Assembly: GCF_019739195.1 (NCBI RefSeq)
Contig: NZ_JAHHDS010000003.1
Coordinates: 1,674,001 to 1,738,000 of the forward strand
Reading direction: 5' to 3'
From: Microcella sp.
Lineage (GTDB): Bacteria; Actinomycetota; Actinomycetes; Actinomycetales; Microbacteriaceae
DNA length: 64,000 nt
A program made the position numbers and the translations under genes. This document shows, piece by piece, positions 22,224 to 31,334 of this stretch. Positions within the stretch are counted from its first letter, which is position 1, and the number at the start of each line of letters is the position of its first letter. The notes under the pieces are model-generated. The model was not told the DNA's origin and did no database searches. It was given only the letters and a program-made list of their open reading frames with translations.

Positions 22224-22805
22224 ATGCCCCCGATCGACCGAGCACGCATCGAGGCGGCCGTCGCCGAGATTCTGGCCGCGATCGGTGAGGATGCGCAGCG
22301 CCCCGGCCTACTCACGACCCCGCAGCGGGTCGCCGAGTCGTACACCGAGTTCTTCGCCGGCGTCGGCGTCGACCCCGTGCCGCTGCTGAGCGACGAAGTC
22401 GAGATGCAGACCGACCCGGGCGAGCGCGGCGAGCTCGTTCTGTTGCGCGACATCGCGCTGCGCTCGATCTGCGAGCACCACCTGCTGCCCTTCACCGGAG
22501 TCGCGCACGTCGCCTACCTGCCCGCCGAGCGGCTCGTCGGCATCGGCCGCATCGCGCGCGTCGTCGAGACAGTCGCCTCGCGTCCGCAGCTGCAAGAGCG
22601 CCTCGGCGAAGACGTCGTCGCGGCGCTCGACACTGGGCTCGCCCCGCACGGCGTGCTCGTCGTCATCGATGCGCGGCACGGCTGCGTCGGCGCCCGGGGC
22701 CCGCGGCAGGCCGAGAGCACGACCGTGACGGTCGCCTCGAGCGGAGCCCTCGCCGACCCGGTGCGCCGCGCCGAGGTGATGGCCCTCATCGGCGGGCGCG
22801 GCTGA
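22224..22805 (+). CDS. folE: GTP cyclohydrolase I
   Basis: The first step of tetrahydrofolate synthesis, GTP to dihydroneopterin triphosphate. 193 aa. Zinc and catalytic residues lie in CEHHLLPF and in GCVGARG, with GRIARVVETVASRPQLQERL matching the conserved helix. The ATG at 22224 gives the usual start (MPPIDRARIEAAVAEILAAIG) 7 nt after ftsH. Its TGA overlaps the folP ATG (TGATG). Confidence 0.96.
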   Translation: MPPIDRARIEAAVAEILAAIGEDAQRPGLLTTPQRVAESYTEFFAGVGVDPVPLLSDEVEMQTDPGERGELVLLRDIALRSICEHHLLPFTGVAHVAYLPAERLVGIGRIARVVETVASRPQLQERLGEDVVAALDTGLAPHGVLVVIDARHGCVGARGPRQAESTTVTVASSGALADPVRRAEVMALIGGRG

Positions 22806-23647
22806 TGAGCCTGGCCGGGGGCGCCGCCCACGTGCGCCCGCAGCTGTGGGGCATTCTGAACGTCACGCCCGACTCGTTCAGCGACGGCGGGCGCTTCGTC
22901 GAGGTCGATGCCGCCGTCGCACAGGGGCTGCACCTGGTGGCTGAGGGCGCCTCCGTCATCGACATCGGCGGCGAGTCGACCCGGCCGGGTGCCGAGCCCG
23001 TGGCGCCGAAGGTCGAACGCGAGCGCGTGGTGCCCGTGGTGGCGGCGCTCGCTGCGGAGGGCATCCGCGTGTCGATCGACACCATGCACGCCGCGACCGC
23101 AGCCGCTGCGGTGGATGCCGGTGCCGTCATCGTCAACGACGTGAGCGGCGGGCTGCACGACCCCGACATGGCGGCTCTCGTCGCCGAGCTCGAGGTCGAG
23201 TTCGTGGCGATGCACTGGCGAGGGCCCAGCGATCAGTGGGATGCCGTGAGCACCTATGAGTGGGCCCCCCACGATGTGCGTGACGAGCTGCGCGCGCGGC
23301 TCGACGCCCTGCTCGAGGCGGGCATCGCGCCGCGCCGCCTGTGGGTCGACCCGGGGCTGGGGTTCGCGAAGCACCCCGAGCACAACTGGCAGCTGCTCGC
23401 GCACCTCGCCGAGCTCGACGTGCTCGGCGCGCGCGTGCTGGTGGGCGCCTCGCGCAAGCGTTTCATTGGCGCGCTGCTGCCCGATGACGCGCCTCTCGAC
23501 GAGCGCGACCTGCCGACGGCGGTCATCGGCGCGCTCGCTGCGGTCGCGGGGGTGGATGCTCTACGCGTGCACGACGTGCGCTCGAGCGCCCGCGCACTCG
23601 ATGTGGTCGAGGCTTGGCGCAGCGGCTGGGGCGGGGGTGCGCCGTGA
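22805..23647 (+). CDS. folP: Dihydropteroate synthase
   Basis: Condenses 6-hydroxymethyl-dihydropterin pyrophosphate with p-aminobenzoate; the sulfonamide target. 280 aa TIM barrel with GILNVTPDSFSDGG, DIGGESTRPGA and a conserved VDPGLGFAK. It overlaps folE by 1 nt and folB by 4 nt (GTGA), so the folate enzymes are translationally coupled. Confidence 0.97.
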   Translation: MSLAGGAAHVRPQLWGILNVTPDSFSDGGRFVEVDAAVAQGLHLVAEGASVIDIGGESTRPGAEPVAPKVERERVVPVVAALAAEGIRVSIDTMHAATAAAAVDAGAVIVNDVSGGLHDPDMAALVAELEVEFVAMHWRGPSDQWDAVSTYEWAPHDVRDELRARLDALLEAGIAPRRLWVDPGLGFAKHPEHNWQLLAHLAELDVLGARVLVGASRKRFIGALLPDDAPLDERDLPTAVIGALAAVAGVDALRVHDVRSSARALDVVEAWRSGWGGGAP

Positions 23648-24015
23648 GTGTGCCGCGCGATGCCATCACTCTGACGGGCCTGCGGGCGCGGGGGCACCAC
23701 GGCGTCTTCGAGCACGAGCGCCGCGACGGGCAAGACTTCATCATCGACGTGCGCGTGACGCTCGACCTCGCCCGTGCCGCCTCGAGCGACGACGTCGCCG
23801 ATACTGTGCACTACGGCGAGCTCGCAGTCGCGGTGGTCGAGGCCGTCGAGACCGACCCCGTCGACCTCATCGAGACGGTTGCCGAGCGGGTGGCGGCCAT
23901 CGCGCTGGGGTACCCCGCAGTGCACGAGGTCGAGGTGACTGTGCACAAGCCGCAAGCACCGATACCCGTGCCCTTCGACGACGTGAGCGTCACGATCGTG
24001 CGAGGCCGGCCGTGA
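23644..24015 (+). CDS. folB: Dihydroneopterin aldolase
   Basis: Cleaves dihydroneopterin to 6-hydroxymethyl-dihydropterin and glycolaldehyde. 123 aa. Conserved GLRARGHHGVFEHER holds the pterin-site residues, and VHKPQAPIPVPFDDV carries the catalytic Lys region. GTG at 23644 was selected: it overlaps the folP stop and gives the family's normal N-terminus. Confidence 0.95.
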   Translation: MSVPRDAITLTGLRARGHHGVFEHERRDGQDFIIDVRVTLDLARAASSDDVADTVHYGELAVAVVEAVETDPVDLIETVAERVAAIALGYPAVHEVEVTVHKPQAPIPVPFDDVSVTIVRGRP

Positions 24016-24521
24016 CGCATGCCCATGCCGCAACCGCCGTCATCGCACTCGGCAGCAACCTCGGCGACCGGCAGGCGACGCTCGAGCACGCGGTGACTGC
24101 GCTCGACGCGTTGCCCGACTCGAGCATCCTCGCCGTCTCGTCGTGGCATGGCACGGTGGCTTTGACGGTCGACGGGCTCGACCCCGACCGGCCGGCATAC
24201 CTCAACGGCGTCGCCCTGCTGCAGACGCGGCTCGACCCCTACACACTGCTCGACGCCATGCGCGCGATCGAGACGGCCAACGGTCGCGAGCGCGACGAAC
24301 GATGGGGCGACCGCACTCTCGACCTCGACCTCATCGCGCTCGACGCGCTAGAGATCGACTCGGAGGTGCTGCAGGTTCCGCACCCGCGTGCGCACGAGCG
24401 CGACTTTGTGCTCGCGCCCTGGCTCGAAGTGCAGCCTGACGCCGAGCTGCCCCACCACGGTCCGATTGCGGCGCTGCTCGCCCGGCTGCGTGAGATGCCG
24501 AACCCCGAGGCCGCCCCGTGA
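24012..24521 (+). CDS. folK: Hydroxymethyl-dihydropteridine pyrophosphokinase (HPPK)
   Basis: Transfers pyrophosphate from ATP to 6-hydroxymethyl-dihydropterin. 169 aa. IALGSNLGDRQATL opens the protein, and the signature RWGDRTLDLDLIAL and PHPRAHERDFVLAPW are intact. The GTG at 24012 overlaps the folB stop by 4 nt. Confidence 0.96.
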   Translation: MTHAHAATAVIALGSNLGDRQATLEHAVTALDALPDSSILAVSSWHGTVALTVDGLDPDRPAYLNGVALLQTRLDPYTLLDAMRAIETANGRERDERWGDRTLDLDLIALDALEIDSEVLQVPHPRAHERDFVLAPWLEVQPDAELPHHGPIAALLARLREMPNPEAAP

Positions 24522-24979
24522 GCCGCACGCAACCGCTAGCGCTGCTCATCGCGGCGCTCGCCGGACTCGCCGCGCTCTACCTCGTGAACATCGTGCTCGC
24601 GATGCGCGGCGTCGCCGTGCTCGTGCCGCCCGTGTCGCTTGCCGTGGCTCTCGCACTCATCGCCGTGCTGCTCGTCGCCTTCGCGTGGCCCGTGCGCAGC
24701 GCCGCCAAAGGCGAGCGCCGCATCGACCCTTTCTTCGCCACCCGCGTGGTCGTGCTCGCCAAGGCGAGCGCGCTCGCGGGTGCGCTGCTCGCGGGGGCCG
24801 CGGCGGGCATCCTCATCTATCTGCTCAGCCGAGCCGTCGTGCCGTTAGGCTCGTCGCTGACCGCGGGGGCGACGCTGGTGGCCGCGGTGGCTCTCGTGGC
24901 CGCCGCCCTCGTGGCCGAGCACTGGTGCTCACTGCCGCCCGACGAGCCGACCGACGAACTCACGCAGGAGTCAGCATGA
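24518..24979 (+). CDS. DUF3180 membrane protein
   Basis: A 153-aa protein with four hydrophobic helices (about 6-26, 32-53, 75-98, 105-132) and an acidic C-terminal tail. DUF3180 proteins sit after folK across actinobacteria, as here, but their function is unknown. It starts with GTG overlapping the folK stop. Confidence 0.88.
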   Translation: MSRTQPLALLIAALAGLAALYLVNIVLAMRGVAVLVPPVSLAVALALIAVLLVAFAWPVRSAAKGERRIDPFFATRVVVLAKASALAGALLAGAAAGILIYLLSRAVVPLGSSLTAGATLVAAVALVAAALVAEHWCSLPPDEPTDELTQESA

Positions 24980-25473
24980 CCACGACCCCCGAACCGCACC
25001 GACTCGAGCGGCCCGAGACCGAGTGGCAGCGGGTGTCGCCGAAATACATCACCGTCGACATGATCTCGACGCTCATCTTCGGTGCCATCGTCACGGCCGC
25101 CGGCTTCCTACCGTTCTGGCTCGGCTGGCAAGAGGGCTGGTTCATCGGGGCGGCGCTCGGGGCGATCTTCCTGCTCACCCTCGCGCTCACGCCGCGACGC
25201 GTTCGCGCCATCGGCTACCTGCTGCGCGACGACGACCTGCTCTTTCGCCGCGGCATCATGTTTCAACGCTTCGTCTCGGTGCCCTACGGGCGCATGCAGC
25301 TCGTCGACATCAACCGCGGGCCGCTCGTGCGCGCCTTCGGGCTCGCCGAGCTCAAGTTCGTCACGGCGGCGGCGTCGAGCGGCGTGACCATTCCCGGTCT
25401 GCCCTTCGAGACCGCCGAGCAGCTGCGCGACCACCTCGTGGCGGTCGCCGAGACCCGCCGGGCAGGGCTGTGA
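24976..25473 (+). CDS. Bacterial PH-domain membrane protein (YdbS-like)
   Basis: 165 aa. Two membrane helices (about 27-47 and 50-70) precede a bPH2 domain with DDLLFRRGIMFQRFVSVPYG and MQLVDINRGPLVRAFGLA, typical of YdbS. An ATGA overlap links it to the preceding gene and a GTGA overlap to the larger PH protein, so the two probably act together at the membrane. Exact role unknown. Confidence 0.88.
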   Translation: MTTTPEPHRLERPETEWQRVSPKYITVDMISTLIFGAIVTAAGFLPFWLGWQEGWFIGAALGAIFLLTLALTPRRVRAIGYLLRDDDLLFRRGIMFQRFVSVPYGRMQLVDINRGPLVRAFGLAELKFVTAAASSGVTIPGLPFETAEQLRDHLVAVAETRRAGL

Positions 25474-27107
25474 GCACGATCGAGCCGGAGTCGCAGGCAG
25501 AGTCGCAGCCCGAGCGGCCCGCCGACCCGCAGCAGGGCGACGCGGCACCGGCGCCGACGACCGTGCCAGCATCCGCCCTCGCGACCGACTACGCCGACGG
25601 TGAGTGGCACCGGCTACACCCCGCGACGCCGCTGTTCCGCGGCGGGCTCGCGTTCATCGCCATCATCGGCGTACTCATCGTCAACCTGCGCGACCGGTTC
25701 ATCGAACTGTTCTTCGGCGGCGGCGACGACATCTTCATTCCCGGCCCTCCGGGCGGCGACCTCGAGTCTGACGCGATCGACTTCATCGTGCGCGAAGAGC
25801 TCATTATCGTGGCGCTGTTCGTCGGGCTCGGCGTGCTGCTGCTCATCGTCGCCGGGTTCTGGCTGTCGTGGCGCATGCACACCTTCCGCATCACCGACGA
25901 GGTCGTCGAAGTGCGCTCGGGCATCGTCTTTCGCACGAACCGCAAGGGCCGGCTCGACCGCATTCAGGGCATCAACATCGGTCGTCCGTTCATCCCCCGC
26001 CTGTTCGGCGCAGCCAAGCTCGAAGTTTCATCGGCCGGCAACGACGCCAACGTGCAACTCGCCTACCTGCGAGGTCGCGACGCCGACGCCCTGCGCCGCG
26101 ACATTCTGCTGCTCGCCTCAGGGGCCCGCCGCGAGGCCGCCGTCGACAGCGCGGAGGGCACGACGCCGAGCGGGATGCTCGACGCACGCGTCTCAGAACT
26201 GCTCGCCCCCGAGCTCGACGTCGAACTGACCGCACCCGAGTCGGTCGTGCGCATGAACCCCGGGCGACTGATCGGCTCCACGCTGCTGAGCGAGACCACG
26301 ATCATCCTCGTCGGGCTCATGATCGGCCTTGCGATCTTCGTCGGTATCACGGGCGAGCTGTTCTTGCTGTTCGCGATGTTCCCGACGCTCATCGGTCTCG
26401 GCGGCTTCGCGATCGCGCGCATCACGCGGTCGCTGCGCTACTCGATCGCCTCGACCCCCGACGGCGTGCGCGTGGGCTTCGGCCTGCTCTCGACGACCAA
26501 CGAGACCCTGCCGCCCGGGCGCATCCACTCGGTGCGGGTCAGTCAGCCGCTGCTGTGGCGGCCCGCTGGCTGGTGGCAGATCGCCGTCAACCGCGCCTCT
26601 CGCTCATCGCAGAACGGCGCGGCCGGCCAGCAGCAGACGACGATCTTGCCTGTCGGCAACCTCGACGACGTGCGCGCCGTGCTGGGCCTGCTGCTGCCCG
26701 ACGTGGCTACCGACGAGGCGCGGGCGACGCTCGAGCTCGGCCTGCTCGGCTCGGGTGACGAGGGAGGCTTCACGATCTCGCCACCGCGAGCGCGCGCGAT
26801 GCGCTGGTTCTCGCGGCGACGCAACGGCTTCGCGCTCACGCCGGCCGCCGTTCTGCTGCGCACGGGTGCGATCTGGCGCGGGCTCACCATCGTGCCCTTC
26901 GCCCGCCTGCAGTCGGTGTCGGTCAACCAGGGCCCACTGCTGCGCTCGTTGCGGCTCGCCGACGTACACGCCCACACTGTGGCCGGGCCCATTTCGCCCA
27001 CTCTCGGCGCCCTCGACCGCACCGACGCGATGACCTTCTTCGACACCGTGCTCGATGCAGCCATCGCGAGCGCTGACACCGACCGCACACACCGCTGGCG
27101 CTCGTGA
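25470..27107 (+). CDS. Large PH-domain membrane protein (YdbT-like)
   Basis: 545 aa starting at GTG 25470, which overlaps the preceding stop. A Gln/Glu/Pro-rich N-terminus is followed by paired membrane helices near 55-75 and 105-130, a bPH2 domain (VRSGIVFRTNRKGRLDRIQG), a second helix pair around 270-320, and two more PH-like segments (VGFGLLSTTNETLPPGRIHS and RTGAIWRGLTIVPFARLQ). Partner of the smaller YdbS-like protein. The family has no settled biochemical function. Confidence 0.88.
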   Translation: MSTIEPESQAESQPERPADPQQGDAAPAPTTVPASALATDYADGEWHRLHPATPLFRGGLAFIAIIGVLIVNLRDRFIELFFGGGDDIFIPGPPGGDLESDAIDFIVREELIIVALFVGLGVLLLIVAGFWLSWRMHTFRITDEVVEVRSGIVFRTNRKGRLDRIQGINIGRPFIPRLFGAAKLEVSSAGNDANVQLAYLRGRDADALRRDILLLASGARREAAVDSAEGTTPSGMLDARVSELLAPELDVELTAPESVVRMNPGRLIGSTLLSETTIILVGLMIGLAIFVGITGELFLLFAMFPTLIGLGGFAIARITRSLRYSIASTPDGVRVGFGLLSTTNETLPPGRIHSVRVSQPLLWRPAGWWQIAVNRASRSSQNGAAGQQQTTILPVGNLDDVRAVLGLLLPDVATDEARATLELGLLGSGDEGGFTISPPRARAMRWFSRRRNGFALTPAAVLLRTGAIWRGLTIVPFARLQSVSVNQGPLLRSLRLADVHAHTVAGPISPTLGALDRTDAMTFFDTVLDAAIASADTDRTHRWRS

Positions 27108-27808
27108 TGAGCGCGCGCGACGGCCGGCTCGGCGTCGGCATCATCGGCGCGGGTCGCGTAGGACCCGTGCTCGGCGCAGCCCTCGCGGGCGCCGGGCACG
27201 CGCTCGTCGGCATCTCGGCCGCCACCGACGACGAGCGCGATCGCGTCGAGAGCATGCTGCCGGGGGTGCCCGTGCTCGAGGTGCCGAGCATCGTCGAACG
27301 CAGCGAGCTCGTCATCATCGCGGTGCCCGACGACCAGTTGAGCGATCTCGTCGCGGGCCTCGCGGCCCTCGGGGCGTGGCAGCCGGGCCAGCTCGTGCTG
27401 CACACCGCGGCCGCCTTCGGCGTGGCGGTGCTCGACCCCGCGCGGGCTGCGGGTGCGATACCGCTGGCGGTGCATCCGGCCCTCGCGTTCACCGGCACGA
27501 GCGTCGACCTGGCCCGCCTCCGCGACGCGTGGTGCGCGGTGACGGCACCGACGCCCGTGCTGCCCATCGCTCAGGCGCTCGTCGTCGAGATGGGTGCCGA
27601 GCCGATCGTCATTGACGAGCACGACCGCGCCGCGTACGCCGAAGCCGTCTCGGCCGCCTCGCAGTTCTCGACCGCGATCGTCGGCCAGTCGGTCGAGGCT
27701 CTGCGCGCGATCGGAGTCGAGCAGCCCGGGCGCGTGCTCGGCGCCGTGGTGCGCTCGGCCGTCGAGAATGCGCTGCAGAGCGCGACCGTCGATAGCATCG
27801 ACCGGTGA
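27104..27808 (+). CDS. Rossmann-like/DUF2520 oxidoreductase-like protein
   Basis: 234 aa. The N-terminal Rossmann fold has GIIGAGRVGPVLGAAL and IIAVPDDQLSDL; a DUF2520 helical domain follows. Proteins of this type usually lie directly before panC, as here (GTGA overlap), and have been suspected of a ketopantoate-reductase-like step in pantothenate synthesis. That remains an inference. The start may be GTG 27104 or ATG 27107. Confidence 0.85.
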   Translation: MMSARDGRLGVGIIGAGRVGPVLGAALAGAGHALVGISAATDDERDRVESMLPGVPVLEVPSIVERSELVIIAVPDDQLSDLVAGLAALGAWQPGQLVLHTAAAFGVAVLDPARAAGAIPLAVHPALAFTGTSVDLARLRDAWCAVTAPTPVLPIAQALVVEMGAEPIVIDEHDRAAYAEAVSAASQFSTAIVGQSVEALRAIGVEQPGRVLGAVVRSAVENALQSATVDSIDR

Positions 27809-28668
27809 CCGCCTCTGCTCCTCCCGCCGTCGAGACGACCATCGCCGGTCTGCGGTCTCGGCTCGATGCTGCCCGCGACGCCGGGTCGACCATCGCTCTC
27901 GTGCCGACCATGGGCTCGCTGCACGACGGCCATCTCGCCCTCGTCGAGCGCGCGCGCGAGGTTGCCGACATCGTGATCGTCTCGATCTTCGTCAACCCGA
28001 TGCAGTTCGGGCCCAGCGAAGACTTCGACAAGTACCCTCGCGACCTCGACGCCGATCGGGATGCCCTCATCGGGCACGGCGTCACCGCCGTCTTCGCCCC
28101 CGCCGTCGACGAGATGTACCCCTCGGGTGCGGTGCAGATTCACGTAGCGGCGGGCGCGGCGGGCGAGCGCTTCGAGGGCCGCTCGCGCCCCGGGCACTTC
28201 GACGGCATGCTCACTGTGGTGGCGAAACTGCTCGGCATCGTGCAGCCGCACCTCGCCCTCTTCGGCGAGAAAGACGCGCAGCAGGTCTACCTCGTGCAGC
28301 GCATGGTGCGCGACCTCGACATTCGCACCCGCATCGAGGTCGTCGAGACCGTGCGCGCCGATGACGGTCTCGCGCTCTCGAGCCGCAACCAGTTTCTGGG
28401 CGAGCGGCAGCGCCGGGCGGCGCGGGCGATTCCCGACGCGCTCGAAGCGGCGCAGTCGGCCGCCGACCGCGGCATCGACGCCGTGATCGCCGCCGCCCAA
28501 GGCGTCATCATGGGGGCCGACGGCGTCGAGCTCGACTACTTCGCCGTCGTGCGGCCCGACACGTTCCAGCCCGTCGACGACGACCACCGCGGGCCCGCGC
28601 GAGCGCTCATCGCCGCACGGGTCGGCGAGACGCGGCTCATCGACACTGAGCTGCTGCACATAGGCTGA
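27805..28668 (+). CDS. panC: Pantothenate synthetase
   Basis: Joins pantoate and beta-alanine using ATP. 287 aa. VPTMGSLHDGHLALV (HIGH-type), FVNPMQFGPSEDFDKYPR and LSSRNQFL (KMSKS-like) are conserved. GTG start overlapping the previous gene; lysS follows after 21 nt. Confidence 0.97.
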   Translation: MTASAPPAVETTIAGLRSRLDAARDAGSTIALVPTMGSLHDGHLALVERAREVADIVIVSIFVNPMQFGPSEDFDKYPRDLDADRDALIGHGVTAVFAPAVDEMYPSGAVQIHVAAGAAGERFEGRSRPGHFDGMLTVVAKLLGIVQPHLALFGEKDAQQVYLVQRMVRDLDIRTRIEVVETVRADDGLALSSRNQFLGERQRRAARAIPDALEAAQSAADRGIDAVIAAAQGVIMGADGVELDYFAVVRPDTFQPVDDDHRGPARALIAARVGETRLIDTELLHIG

Positions 28669-28689
28669 AACGCTGAACCGAGGAGCCTG

Positions 28690-30204
28690 ATGACCGAGAA
28701 CACTGCCGCACCTGCCGAGCACGCCGCCGAGCCGACGATCGAGGAGATCGCCGAGCAGAAGCAGGTGCGTCTCGACAAGCGGCAGCGCATGCTCGATGCC
28801 GGCATCGACCCTTACGCGGTCGGCCTCGAGGTGACCACGACGATTCCGGATGTTCGCGAGCGGTTCCCCGACCTCGATGTCGACACCACCACGGGTGAGC
28901 GGGTTGCTCTGGCGGGCCGTGTCGTCTTCAGCCGCAACACCGGCAAGCTCTGCTTCGCGACCTTGCAGTCAGGCGAGGGCAGCCGCCTGCAGGTGATGGT
29001 GAGTCTCGCCGAAGTGGGCGAGACGTCGCTCGACCGCTGGAAAGAGTTCGTCGACCTCGGCGACCACGTCTTCGTCGAGGGCGAGGTCATCACGAGCAAG
29101 CGTGGTGAGCTCAGCGTCATGGTGTCGAGCTGGGCGATCGCGGCGAAGGCGATTCTGCCGCTGCCGAACCTGCACAGCGAGCTCAACGACGAGACGCGCG
29201 TGCGCCAGCGCTACCTCGACCTGATCGTGCGCGAGCAGGCGCGTCAGACCGTGCGCGCCCGGGCCGCGGCCGTCGCGAGTCTGCGCAGCACGTTCGCGAG
29301 CCACGGCTATCTCGAGGTCGAGACGCCGATGCTGCAGACGATGCACGGTGGAGCATCCGCTCGCCCCTTCGTCACCCACTCGAACGCCTTCGACACCGAG
29401 CTGTTTCTGCGCATCGCGCCCGAACTGTTTCTCAAGCGCGCCGTCGTCGGCGGCATCGAGCGGGTCTACGAGATCAACCGCAACTTTCGCAACGAGGGCG
29501 CCGACTCGACCCACAGCCCCGAGTTCGCGATGCTGGAGGCCTACCAGGCCTACGGCGACTACCACCAGATGGCCGATCTGACGCAAGAGATGATTCAGAA
29601 CGCGGCGCTCGCCGTCTCGGGCTCGCACGTCGTGACGTGGGCCGACGGCACCGAGTACGACCTTGGCGGCGAGTGGGATCGCCTGAGCATGTACACGAGC
29701 CTCAGCGGCGCGGCCGGGGTCGAGATCACGCCCCAGACCTCCATGGCCGAGCTCAAGAAGCTGGCGGATGCGGTCGACATCGAGATCGAGCACCCGCTGC
29801 CCGGCAAGTACGTCGAAGAGTTGTGGGAGCACTTCGTGAAGGGCGACCTCGTGCGCCCGACCTTCGTCATGGACTTCCCCGTCGACACGAGCCCGCTCGT
29901 GCGCGAGCACCGCAGCATCGCGGGCGTCGTCGAGAAGTGGGATCTCTACGTGCGCGGCTTCGAACTCGCCACCGCCTACTCTGAGCTCGTCGACCCGGTC
30001 GTGCAGCGCGAGCGGTTCGTCGCGCAGGCGGCGCTCGCCGCGGGCGGCGACCTCGAGGCGATGCAACTCGACGAGGCGTTCCTCACCGCGCTCGAGCACG
30101 GCATGCCCCCGAGCGGCGGCATGGGCATGGGCATCGACCGCCTGCTCATGGCGCTCACGGGTCTCGGCATTCGCGAGACCATTCTCTTTCCGCTGGTGAA
30201 GTAG
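28690..30204 (+). CDS. lysS: Lysyl-tRNA synthetase (class II)
   Basis: 504 aa. An OB-fold anticodon-binding domain (about 70-180) precedes the class II core with motif 2 RVYEINRNFRNEG and motif 3 GMGIDRLLMALTG. GAGGAG lies 5 nt before the ATG. It is the last large gene of the ftsH-fol-pan block. Confidence 0.97.
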   Translation: MTENTAAPAEHAAEPTIEEIAEQKQVRLDKRQRMLDAGIDPYAVGLEVTTTIPDVRERFPDLDVDTTTGERVALAGRVVFSRNTGKLCFATLQSGEGSRLQVMVSLAEVGETSLDRWKEFVDLGDHVFVEGEVITSKRGELSVMVSSWAIAAKAILPLPNLHSELNDETRVRQRYLDLIVREQARQTVRARAAAVASLRSTFASHGYLEVETPMLQTMHGGASARPFVTHSNAFDTELFLRIAPELFLKRAVVGGIERVYEINRNFRNEGADSTHSPEFAMLEAYQAYGDYHQMADLTQEMIQNAALAVSGSHVVTWADGTEYDLGGEWDRLSMYTSLSGAAGVEITPQTSMAELKKLADAVDIEIEHPLPGKYVEELWEHFVKGDLVRPTFVMDFPVDTSPLVREHRSIAGVVEKWDLYVRGFELATAYSELVDPVVQRERFVAQAALAAGGDLEAMQLDEAFLTALEHGMPPSGGMGMGIDRLLMALTGLGIRETILFPLVK

Positions 30205-30213
30205 GGTCGCGAC

Positions 30214-30369
30214 ATGGTCTTCAACCGCGACGACGAGCTCAAGCTGCCGGGCGACGACGAGAAGAAGACGGGCCCGAGCATGAACCGACTCGCGCTCTGG
30301 CTGGTCGTCGGCGGCATCGGCGCCTACCTGCTCATCTCGGGCATCGTCGGCATTCTCGCCAAGGGCTGA
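30214..30369 (+). CDS. Small membrane protein (51 aa)
   Basis: A short gene 9 nt after lysS. The acidic/lysine-rich cytoplasmic head (MVFNRDDELKLPGDDEKK) is followed by one strong membrane helix (LALWLVVGGIGAYLLISGIV) and a short AKG tail. Spacing and codon use suggest cotranslation with lysS. Function unknown. Confidence 0.65.
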   Translation: MVFNRDDELKLPGDDEKKTGPSMNRLALWLVVGGIGAYLLISGIVGILAKG

Positions 30370-30385
30370 GATTCTCTCGCCGTCT

Positions 30386-30401
30386 ACCCCCTAAGGGGGG
30401 T
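30386..30401. promoter_or_regulatory. Inverted repeat ACCCCC-TAAG-GGGGGT
   Basis: A 6-bp perfect inverted repeat 17 nt after the small membrane protein stop and ~100 nt before the secreted protein gene. It may be a terminator for the lysS transcript or an operator for the next gene. It differs from the CsoR-like sites at 57373 and 59514, which carry ATA flanks. Confidence 0.35.
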
Positions 30402-30503
30402 CTGTGCGCGTCGCTGGCCCCGGCCTAGCCTGAGGGCACCCGAATCACGACGCCTGCCACCCCGACGGTCGGCGTCGATCGCCTGACCCGAACGGCAACC
30501 CCC

Positions 30504-31082
30504 ATGCTGTCTCACCGACTCCGCGTTCTCGGCGCCCTCGTGCCCGTGCTCGCCCTCGCAGGCCTGCTCGTCGCCAGCCCGAGCCTCGCTGCTCAGTCGC
30601 TGCGCATCACGAGCCCCGTTTCAGGCACGACCGTCAGCGGGCTGTTCGACGTCACAGGCACCGCCGACGGTGACGCCTCTGCCGAGATCGCCGTCGCGCT
30701 CGCGCCGCAGACCTTCGGCGACTGCGCGGCTCCCGTGCTCGAGCGCGACGCCGTGGTCGACGCTGCGGGCGGCTTCGTGGCGAGCATCCCGAGTGCCGCC
30801 GTCGCCGACGGCGTCTACTGCGTCATCGTGACTCTCGGCAACGGACGCCTCTCGACCGCCGTCGGCGACGTCACCGTGCGCAACGCGTCGAACCTCGACG
30901 AGTCACTCGAGGGGCCGCAACTGCCGACCGAATCTCTCGACGACGAGACCGTGTCGACGGATGCTGCGCTCGCGCCCCTCGCCGACACCTACCTGCTCGC
31001 CCCGCTCGTGGTGGGGGCCGCGGCGACGCTCGCGCTCATCGTGCTCGTGCTCGCACTGCTGCAGCGCCGACGCTCTGAGTAG
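30504..31082 (+). CDS. Secreted Ig-like protein with C-terminal membrane anchor
   Basis: 192 aa. Signal peptide (LGALVPVLALAGLLVASPSLAA), then a domain starting ITSPVSGTTVSGLFDVTGTA that looks like a bacterial Ig/CARDB-type fold with one Cys pair, an acidic linker and a C-terminal helix (APLVVGAAATLALIVLVLAL) ending RRRSE. It is probably surface exposed and anchored by the helix. No function known. Confidence 0.75.
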   Translation: MLSHRLRVLGALVPVLALAGLLVASPSLAAQSLRITSPVSGTTVSGLFDVTGTADGDASAEIAVALAPQTFGDCAAPVLERDAVVDAAGGFVASIPSAAVADGVYCVIVTLGNGRLSTAVGDVTVRNASNLDESLEGPQLPTESLDDETVSTDAALAPLADTYLLAPLVVGAAATLALIVLVLALLQRRRSE

Positions 31083-31137
31083 GCCCAGCTTGCCCGCACT
31101 CGACACGCGTGCAGTCGAGTGGTCGTAGGGTGGTGCC

Positions 31138-31323
31138 ATGCCTGAAGACTTCTGGGGCAATGCGATCTTCTCGGTGACCCCGACGATCCTGCTCGGACTC
31201 ATCTTCTGGTTCGCCATGCGCGCGATCATCCGCGCCGACCGGGCCGAGCGCCAGACCTACTCGCAGATCGAGGCCGAAGAGCGCGCCCGACTCGAGAAGC
31301 TCGGCGCCGACCCGCACGAGTAG
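31138..31323 (+). CDS. Small membrane protein (61 aa)
   Basis: One hydrophobic helix (FSVTPTILLGLIFWFAMRAI) followed by a charged cytoplasmic tail rich in Arg and Glu. 11 nt before glsA and on the same strand. Small proteins like this are common near actinobacterial core genes. Function unknown. Confidence 0.7.
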   Translation: MPEDFWGNAIFSVTPTILLGLIFWFAMRAIIRADRAERQTYSQIEAEERARLEKLGADPHE

Positions 31324-31334
31324 GGGCGGCAACC

